In this document: piece by piece, positions 6,296 through 11,833 of the stretch
Layout: every line of letters starts with the position of its first letter
Position numbering within the stretch: the first letter of the stretch is position 1
DNA from: Chloroflexota bacterium
GTDB lineage: Bacteria > Chloroflexota > Anaerolineae > SpSt-600
Direction of reading: 5' to 3'
DNA: 15,381 nucleotides
Assembly: GCA_011041825.1 (NCBI GenBank)
Contig: DRAO01000104.1
Location: 1-15,381 of the forward strand
Notes under the pieces: generated by a model
Database searches by the model: none
The model's input: the letters and a program-made list of their open reading frames with translations, nothing else
Told to the model about the DNA's origin: nothing
Made by a program: the position numbers and the translations under genes

Positions 6296-7585
6296 TTATC
6301 CCCATTCTACCTTCAAGAGATGCGTGGAACAGGAGATACAAGGGTCATAAGCCCGCACGAGCATCTCCAAAGTTAAGGTGATGTCCTCCTTGGGCTTGTC
6401 CAAAATCTGGGGGAGCAAGGCCCCCATATCCTCCTCGATGTTCTGATGGTTCTGGTTCGTGGGAATTACCAGGTTAGCATCAACCACCCGGCCCTGCTCA
6501 TCTAGGGTGTAATCGTGAATGAGAAGCCCTCTTGGCACCTCTACGCCACCTACGCCCCTCCCAGCCCTGGGTTTGACCTCGAACTTCTCTTCCTTGATGC
6601 CACGGGCCAGGAGCTGGTCAATGATGCGGATGGAATCCTCAATGGCATGAGCTACCTCTACTACTTGAGCTACATTGTTCATAAAGGAGTTATAACAGAT
6701 GGCCTTAAGGCCCGTTATCTCTGCCACTTCCTGGCCTAGAGGAGTAAGCTGGGTGTGGTTATTGTTGAACCGGGCCAGAGCGCCTACCATATATGAAGAG
6801 CGATTGGCCCGGGCCCGCTTGGCTGTGGAATAAGGCACGATAAATTCCTTGATCTTTTCCTGATAATTTGAGAGGGGGGTGGTGTGCTCATCATCGGTGG
6901 AAGCGATTTCACCATCGTAAAAGGCGTATTCATCGGGTTTGGTGAGGGCGATGTATTCGGTCTCCCGCTGGAAATCAGGGATGTCCAGCGAGGCGAAGAG
7001 CTTGGCCACTGCCTTGATGTCGGCGATAGCCTCCTCGAGGCGACGGCGCAGTTCTCTCAACTCGCTCTCGGTGGGGAGCTTCGTCCACCCCCCAACCACA
7101 GCGCTGATGGGATGGGTCGTGCGGCCACCGATGAGGTCACACATCTCGTTGGCCAGGCGGTGCAGCCTGATGATGGTAAGGAGTTCCTCCCTGTGCGTTT
7201 GGGCCAAAGGCACCACACTGGGAGCACCAAGGAAATCGGGCAAGGCAAGGTACCCGAAGTGAAGGGTGTGGCTCTGTATCGTTTCACCGTGGATGATAAG
7301 CTTGCGCAGGAGCAACGTCTGCTCCGAGGGTTCATACCCCAGGGCTTTTTCCAGAGCCTGGATAGCCGTGCAGGTATGGCCGATGCCACAGATGCCACAG
7401 ATGCGGGACACTATAAAGGGCACATCAGCGAAATGCTTCCCCCTCACCATCGCCTCGAAGAAGCGAGGGGCTTCGGGTATTTCCCACCGGAACTCCTTCA
7501 CCTGGTTGTCAGCTATCTTGACCACGATATTGCCATGCCCTTCAACTCTCGTAACATAATGCACATTGATGTCAACCTGGCTCAT
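6296..7585 (-). CDS. hydA: Group 3b NiFe hydrogenase large (alpha) subunit
   Basis: 429 residues, carrying the NiFe(CN)2CO active site of a cytoplasmic bidirectional (sulf)hydrogenase. Nickel-binding motif L1 is RICGICGIGH (C63, C66, H70) and L2 is DPCISCSTH (C416, C419, H422). The N-terminal RVEGHG motif (E15) is intact. Only seven residues (LLKVEWG) follow H422. Group 3b enzymes known from archaea also have a very short tail removed by a maturation protease. The ATG at 7585 has GGAGGTG 6 bases upstream and overlaps the hydD stop (ATGA), so the two are translationally coupled. It is the last gene of the operon and is followed by a terminator. No maturation (hyp) or protease gene lies in the window. 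Group 3b is assigned from the beta/gamma/delta partners; groups 3a and 3c lack that set. Confidence 0.92.
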   Translation of the reverse strand: MSQVDINVHYVTRVEGHGNIVVKIADNQVKEFRWEIPEAPRFFEAMVRGKHFADVPFIVSRICGICGIGHTCTAIQALEKALGYEPSEQTLLLRKLIIHGETIQSHTLHFGYLALPDFLGAPSVVPLAQTHREELLTIIRLHRLANEMCDLIGGRTTHPISAVVGGWTKLPTESELRELRRRLEEAIADIKAVAKLFASLDIPDFQRETEYIALTKPDEYAFYDGEIASTDDEHTTPLSNYQEKIKEFIVPYSTAKRARANRSSYMVGALARFNNNHTQLTPLGQEVAEITGLKAICYNSFMNNVAQVVEVAHAIEDSIRIIDQLLARGIKEEKFEVKPRAGRGVGGVEVPRGLLIHDYTLDEQGRVVDANLVIPTNQNHQNIEEDMGALLPQILDKPKEDITLTLEMLVRAYDPCISCSTHLLKVEWG

Positions 7586-8322
7586 TTCGCCACCTCCGAA
7601 TAGCCGTCAAAGAGCCTGAACTGGCCCAGGATGTCTTCCACGGTGAGGCCGTGCTCGGCCAGCACCTCCTTGTGGGAATTGACGTTGGGGTCATCTATCA
7701 GGCCCCGGCAGCCTATGCATTTATTGCCGTTAGAAGGACACCTGGCATTGCATCCAGCCCTGGTAACCGGCCCCAGGCATACCATACCTTTATTGAAGAC
7801 ACACACGTTCTCCGCCATCTTACACTCGACGCAAACAGGGTAATTGGGGATAGGCGGGGTCTTGCCCAGGGCCAGGGCCTTAACCACTTCCAGGAATTCT
7901 TCTTTGTCAATGGGACAGCCGGGGACGGCGTAATCCACTGGCACTACAGCGCTTAGAGGCCGGGCAGGGATGGAGGGGAACCAATCAGCCTTATCGCCGT
8001 AGACGTAGCGGCGGACTTCATCCTGGTCCATAAAGTTCTTAAGGCAGTTGATGCCTCCGATGTGGGCGCAGGCCCCCAGGGCCACCAGGATTTTGGAGTT
8101 CTCCCTTATCCAACGGAGGCGTTCCATCTCCTCATCCCGGGTGATGGAACCCTCGACGAAGGAGATGTCGTAAGGCCCTTCGGCGTGCTCGCTCCTGGCC
8201 TCTCGCCAAACCACCACATCCACCAGGTCCAGGAGGTCTAAGAGTTTCTCCTCCAGGTTGACAATCTGAAGCTGGCAGCCTTCACAGCAGCCGAATTCAA
8301 AGATGGCAACTCTAGGCTTCAT
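7582..8322 (-). CDS. hydD: Group 3b NiFe hydrogenase small (delta) subunit
   Basis: 246 residues. It passes electrons between the NiFe site in HydA and the diaphorase subunits through three iron-sulfur clusters. FGCCEGCQLQ (C12, C13, C16), GACAHIGG (C85) and VPGCPIDKEE (C136) supply the proximal cluster. CVECKMAENVC with C182, and C191/C195/C202/C205 (ending in KCIGCRG), supply two further clusters. It has no Tat signal, so the enzyme is cytoplasmic. The ATG at 8322 was chosen because GGAGGT lies just upstream. The frame stays open to 8388, but that extension would encode the palindrome at 8352-8384 and lacks a ribosome binding site. Its stop overlaps the hydA start by four bases. Confidence 0.9.
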   Translation of the reverse strand: MKPRVAIFEFGCCEGCQLQIVNLEEKLLDLLDLVDVVVWREARSEHAEGPYDISFVEGSITRDEEMERLRWIRENSKILVALGACAHIGGINCLKNFMDQDEVRRYVYGDKADWFPSIPARPLSAVVPVDYAVPGCPIDKEEFLEVVKALALGKTPPIPNYPVCVECKMAENVCVFNKGMVCLGPVTRAGCNARCPSNGNKCIGCRGLIDDPNVNSHKEVLAEHGLTVEDILGQFRLFDGYSEVAK

Positions 8323-8351
8323 CCCCAACCTCCACACACTGCATTGGCTTT

Positions 8352-8384
8352 TTCGTGTGCGGCGGCAATGCCGCCGCACACGAA
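8352..8384. repeat. GGCGGC palindrome, copy 3, inside the hydrogenase operon
   Basis: Perfect 15-bp arms TTCGTGTGCGGCGGC (8352-8366) and 8370-8384 surround an AAT loop. Against copy 1 (inner 33 bases) three arm positions differ, and each change is matched in the other arm so the stem stays perfect. It fills most of the 68-base gap between the flavoprotein stop (8391) and hydD (8322). On the minus strand no T-run follows it, so it is more likely an mRNA-processing or stability hairpin than a full terminator. Confidence 0.8.
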
Positions 8385-8390
8385 GCAAAG

Positions 8391-9728
8391 TTAGCGCAAT
8401 TTATCAAGGGCCGCTTCAGCGGCATTGACAATCTGATAGGCAATCGGCGAGGCCGTAAGGGCCGGATGGGTTCCCATCTGGAAGGTGGCTATGTCCTCAG
8501 CCCGCATCCGGCGCTGTATCATCACCGCCAGGATGTTCACCATCTCCCCCACGGAGGCCCCGCCAGCCACCTGGCCGCCGATAAGTTCCTGGTTATCCCG
8601 GCGGAAGATCAGCTTGACCTCCAGCGGGGTGGCTCCAGGCATACAACCGGGGTGCCTGTTGACGGCCTTGGCGGTTCCGGTCACTACTTCGAAACCAGCA
8701 TCTGTGGCTGTCTTTTCCCTCAGCCCAGCCAGCCCAAGGGCGAAGTCCCGGATGATGGTGGAGAACACCCCCACCACGCCCTTGTTCTCCCGCCGCAGCT
8801 CAAACAGGTTGGCCCCGGCAATCCGGGCCTCGGCGGTGGCAATGGAGGCCAGGCGAAGGCCGGAGGGCTGACCGGTGAAGAAGCTGTACTTCTCAGCGCA
8901 GTCCCCGACGGCGAAGATGTCCTTCTCAGAAGTCCGCATAAAGCGGTCCACCTCTATGCCCCTCATCTGGCCGATCTTGAGGCCCGCTTCCTGGGCCAGC
9001 TTGGTGTTAGGGGCTACGCCGATGCCGAAGATTACCACATCGGCCTTGAGCTTCTTGCCGCTCTCCAGGACTACGTACTCGGCCTTGCCATTGCCTTCGA
9101 TGGCCTTGGCTTTGTCGTTGGTGTATACTTCGATGCCCAGCTCACGGAGCTTGTTCTCCGCCTGGACACAGAGGTCCTCATCGAATACCAGGAAGAGGCA
9201 GTGGGGGAGCAATTCTACTATGGATACGTGCAGCCCCCGCTTGCGGCATTCATCGGCCATCTCTATGCCGATGAAGCCACCGCCGATGATGACCACGTCC
9301 TTGGCCTGGTCCAGGGCCTTGAGCAGTTTGTTCAGGTAATCCACATCCTTCTTGATGCTGAAGACGTTCTCCAAATCGTGCCCCGGCAGCGGGGGGACGA
9401 TGGGCATAGACCCCGTGGCCAGGATGAGCTTCTCATAGCCAATGGTGCGCCCATCAGCCGTCTTCACGGTCTTGGCCTTGGGGTCAATAGAAGTTACCTC
9501 GTCAATGATGAGCTCGATTCCCCTGTCCGTAAGGACCGCATCGGGTATGAGGTTCTTATCCGGAGAGCCAACCGTGCCGAAGATGTAGGGGATTCCGCAC
9601 GGTATCAGCACTTTCTGCTCCTTACGGACCACGGTGACTTTGGCTTGGGGGTAATGCCGTCGAGCTGTGATGGCTGCCGGAATTCCGGCAGCGCTGCCCC
9701 CTATGATTAGGACATCTCTCTTCTCCAT
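8391..9728 (-). CDS. CoA-disulfide reductase / NAD(P)H:sulfur oxidoreductase-like flavoprotein
   Basis: 445 residues of the FAD/NAD-linked disulfide reductase superfamily. The FAD dinucleotide motif is VLIIGGSAAGIPAA (residues 6-19), the single redox cysteine is C44 in LIPCGIPY, and the second dinucleotide motif is VVIIGGGFIGIE. The FAD-contact motif is DIFAVGDCAE, followed by a C-terminal dimerisation domain. A single Cys in 'PCGIPY' marks the CoA-disulfide reductase, NADH oxidase and NAD(P)H:sulfur oxidoreductase branch, not the CxxxxC class. Which substrate it uses (CoA-disulfide, polysulfide, O2) cannot be decided from sequence. The gene lies between the diaphorase genes (hydB, hydG) and the catalytic genes (hydD, hydA) in the same direction, 84 bases after hydG. 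That suggests joint regulation, and possibly use of hydrogenase-made NAD(P)H for sulfur or thiol reduction. Confidence 0.85.
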   Translation of the reverse strand: MEKRDVLIIGGSAAGIPAAITARRHYPQAKVTVVRKEQKVLIPCGIPYIFGTVGSPDKNLIPDAVLTDRGIELIIDEVTSIDPKAKTVKTADGRTIGYEKLILATGSMPIVPPLPGHDLENVFSIKKDVDYLNKLLKALDQAKDVVIIGGGFIGIEMADECRKRGLHVSIVELLPHCLFLVFDEDLCVQAENKLRELGIEVYTNDKAKAIEGNGKAEYVVLESGKKLKADVVIFGIGVAPNTKLAQEAGLKIGQMRGIEVDRFMRTSEKDIFAVGDCAEKYSFFTGQPSGLRLASIATAEARIAGANLFELRRENKGVVGVFSTIIRDFALGLAGLREKTATDAGFEVVTGTAKAVNRHPGCMPGATPLEVKLIFRRDNQELIGGQVAGGASVGEMVNILAVMIQRRMRAEDIATFQMGTHPALTASPIAYQIVNAAEAALDKLR

Positions 9729-9768
9729 CTTAACCCTCCTCCACTAAGGGACCTTCCAAGAGGCTTTT

Positions 9769-9802
9769 GGTCCCTCCCCCAGGTCGAGGGGGTGGAGGGG
9801 CC
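9769..9802. other. GC-rich hairpin between hydG and the flavoprotein gene
   Basis: GGTCCCTCCCCC (9769-9780) pairs with GGGGG...AGGGGCC (9788-9802) with a three-base bulge, one G:T pair and a short loop. It begins 10 bases after the hydG stop and is followed by AAAAGCC on the minus strand, so it is not a terminator. It may slow decay or modulate expression of the downstream genes. With the palindrome at 8352 it brackets the flavoprotein gene. Confidence 0.45.
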
Positions 9803-9812
9803 TTCCTTGCCG

Positions 9813-10643
9813 TTACAGGGCCTCGGGGAGGTCCTTAATTTGAGCGTAAGTGAATACAGGGCCTTCCTTGCACACGTAAACGCCGTTAATCTGGCAGTGG
9901 CCGCACTTGCCTACCCCGCATTTCATACGGCGCTCCAGGGAAAGGTAGATGCGGTCTTCGGGCAGACCCATCTTGAGGAATTCCTTGATGATGAAGCGAT
10001 ACATAATGGGTGGGCCTACGGTTACTGCCATCGTCCGGGAAGGCTCTATTTCCACGCAGGGGCAAAGAGTGGTGATGACTCCTACGTGTCCTTCCCAGGA
10101 TTCATCAGCCCTATCTACCGTCACAAGGCATTGGGCATTTTCCACATTCTGGATTTGCTCTAATTCATCTCTGAAGAGGAGTTCCCTGGGTTGCTTAGCT
10201 CCGTAAAGCACAATCACCCGTCCGAATTCATCCCGGCGATCTATCACATACTGGATGAGCGAACGCAGGGGGGCCATTCCCAGCCCTCCTGCGGCGAAAA
10301 GCAGGTCGTATCCCTTCATCTCATCCACCGGGAACCCTTTCCCATAAGGGCCTCTTATGCCTATCACATCTCCAGGCTTAAGCCGGTGGATGGCATTGGT
10401 CACGTTGCCTACTGCCCGCACACACAGCTGGAAGGTGTGGTCCCGGGTGGGGGAAGAGCAGACGCTTATGGGGCACTCACCTACTCCGAAGACGGAGACC
10501 TTTACGAATTGCCCTGGCTGATGGCCTAAAGGTTCACCCCTTTCCAGGCGCAAGGTAAACAGCTTCTCTTTCTCCGTTAAATCTTCGATTTCCAGAACTT
10601 CCGCCAGACGAGGGTTATAGATAAAAGCCTGAGGCTCTCCCAT
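9813..10643 (-). CDS. hydG: Hydrogenase gamma subunit, FAD/NAD(P)-binding diaphorase
   Basis: 276 residues of the ferredoxin-NADP+ reductase fold, close to PyrK and sulfhydrogenase gamma subunits. Residues ~10-105 form the FAD domain with CPISVCSSP (57-65), in place of the usual RxYS, and GPYGKGFPV. Residues ~110-235 form the NAD(P) domain with LLFAAGGLGMAPLRSL. A C-terminal [2Fe-2S] cluster is held by C242, C247, C250 and C258 (MKCGVGKCGHCQING...VC). It exchanges electrons between NAD(P)H and the iron-sulfur chain leading to the NiFe site. The ATG at 10643 has AGGAGGAAG at the right distance and lies 26 bases after hydB. PyrK is the main alternative name, but the neighbouring hydrogenase genes and the absence of pyrD settle it. 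Confidence 0.88.
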   Translation of the reverse strand: MGEPQAFIYNPRLAEVLEIEDLTEKEKLFTLRLERGEPLGHQPGQFVKVSVFGVGECPISVCSSPTRDHTFQLCVRAVGNVTNAIHRLKPGDVIGIRGPYGKGFPVDEMKGYDLLFAAGGLGMAPLRSLIQYVIDRRDEFGRVIVLYGAKQPRELLFRDELEQIQNVENAQCLVTVDRADESWEGHVGVITTLCPCVEIEPSRTMAVTVGPPIMYRFIIKEFLKMGLPEDRIYLSLERRMKCGVGKCGHCQINGVYVCKEGPVFTYAQIKDLPEAL

Positions 10644-10669
10644 AACTTCCTCCTGACCGATTTGGGAAA

Positions 10670-11716
10670 TTAAGCTGCCGATTTTTGCTGCTCCTCGTAG
10701 ATATGGTTGTAAACCTCAATGGGGTTGATGTGCACAAGGCAGTTCCTGGTGCAGCGGCCACATCCCACGCAACCCACTTTGCCGAACCTCTCCGTCAGAT
10801 ACTTGCCCTTACGGAAGAAGCGGTGGCGCAAGCGCTCAACCCGGGATGGCCGGAAGTTAAGCCCCCCTGCTACTTTGGCGAATTCTTCGAGGAGGCAGGA
10901 ATCCCACACCCGAATCCTCTCGCCTTTCTGGAGGTTGAGCTCCACTTTATCGAAGACATCGAAGCAATAACAAGTCGAACAGACAAGGGTACAGGAGCCA
11001 CACCCCAGGCACTTCTGGGCCAGCTCTTCCCAGTAAGGGGAGTCGTAGCTGTTCCACAGGATGGCAGGCAGGTTGTGGATATCAAACTTCAGCCTGTTGG
11101 AGAAGTTTTCCTCCTTCTCTTTGTGGGCTGCCTCCAATCGCTTTAACTCAGATGGGGTTGGCTCCCGGGTGTCAGCGTACCTTTCGAGCATTTCCTCCCC
11201 CCGCTTGCTCCCGATGTCCACAGCGTAAGCGTCCCCGATATCCGTCAGGAAAAGGTCATAGCCTCCGTTCACGTACAGAGTGCCCATATCCTTGCAGAAA
11301 GCGTACTCATCGCAAGGCTTAAGGCAGTCCAGCCCCACGAACACCGTGTGACGGCGGCGGGCTTCGTAGGAGGCATCGGGGGTCTCCTGAAGGAAAGCGG
11401 CGTCCAGCAGCCAGGTGGAGTGGAGGTCACAAGGGTGAAGTCCGAAGAGGACTTTGGGTTGAGGTTCCTCGACAACCGGTTCGACGGAGACCTTCTCCCC
11501 GGTCTTGAAGCGCAAAAGGCTTTCCCTGGGAGGGAGGAAAAATTTCTTCGCCGGATAGATGGTGATGGGGTAATCTAATTCCATATCTGAGAAGCTTCTC
11601 ACAGAGCCAAACACGTAGAACCCATCTTTGCGGAGAGGGCCTATGACTTCATAATCCCTCAAGAGGTTATCTACAAAAAGGGGGACACTCTCCTTAGGCA
11701 GTATCTTCAAAGGCAT
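10670..11716 (-). CDS. hydB: Hydrogenase beta subunit, 4Fe-4S electron-transfer protein
   Basis: 348 residues. The N-terminal ~220 residues follow the HydB/AsrA pattern with FGLHPCDLHS (C96) and C131/C135/C141. The C-terminal part carries two ferredoxin-type 4Fe-4S motifs, CLGCGSCTLVC (C236, C239, C242, C246; further C249 and C251) and CVGCGRCTRNC (C316, C319, C322, C326). In sulfhydrogenases this subunit links HydG to HydD and is also needed for sulfur reduction. The CP-like ending seen in many 4Fe-4S motifs is replaced by CS and CL here. The ATG at 11716 follows AGGAGGT. It is the first gene of the operon, 46 bases downstream of the predicted start of transcription. The anaerobic sulfite reductase subunit A is the closest alternative family. 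Confidence 0.87.
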   Translation of the reverse strand: MPLKILPKESVPLFVDNLLRDYEVIGPLRKDGFYVFGSVRSFSDMELDYPITIYPAKKFFLPPRESLLRFKTGEKVSVEPVVEEPQPKVLFGLHPCDLHSTWLLDAAFLQETPDASYEARRRHTVFVGLDCLKPCDEYAFCKDMGTLYVNGGYDLFLTDIGDAYAVDIGSKRGEEMLERYADTREPTPSELKRLEAAHKEKEENFSNRLKFDIHNLPAILWNSYDSPYWEELAQKCLGCGSCTLVCSTCYCFDVFDKVELNLQKGERIRVWDSCLLEEFAKVAGGLNFRPSRVERLRHRFFRKGKYLTERFGKVGCVGCGRCTRNCLVHINPIEVYNHIYEEQQKSAA

Positions 11717-11768
11717 AAAAACCTCCTACTCCTTCCGGTTCTGAAAATTCAGTAAAAAACCTTGGTGG

Positions 11769-11797
11769 ATTATAGCACCATCTGATTTCTTTGTCAA
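11769..11797 (-). promoter_or_regulatory. Extended -10 promoter of the hydrogenase operon
   Basis: On the minus strand TTGACA (11797-11792), a 17-base spacer ending in TGC, and TATAAT (11774-11769) form a perfect promoter with an extended -10 (TGnTATAAT). Transcription would start near 11762. The same GTGCTATAAT block recurs in the rpsU promoter. Confidence 0.85.
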
Positions 11798-11802
11798 CTG
11801 AT

Positions 11803-11818
11803 TGTGATAGATTTCACC
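11803..11818. promoter_or_regulatory. CRP/FNR-like dyad upstream of the hydrogenase promoter
   Basis: TGTGA-N6-TCACC (11803-11818) holds a perfect GTGA-N6-TCAC dyad, the half-sites bound by CRP/FNR-family regulators. Its centre is ~48 bases upstream of the predicted transcription start, next to the -35 box. It may connect hydrogenase expression to redox or energy state. A single short site can arise by chance. Confidence 0.4.
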
Positions 11819-11833
11819 AGCGCAAGGGATTAT

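Noticed and set aside
8323..8388. N-terminal extension of hydD
   Set aside because: It would translate the palindrome into an arginine-rich peptide, and the ATG at 8322 has the ribosome binding site.
8355..9710. Long open plus-strand frame (451 codons) opposite the flavoprotein gene
   Set aside because: The minus strand has complete FAD and NAD motifs and a ribosome binding site. The plus frame has no recognisable domain and begins inside the palindrome.
10670..11716. HydB as anaerobic sulfite reductase subunit A
   Set aside because: The families are related, but no asrC gene is present and the NiFe subunits are in the same operon.
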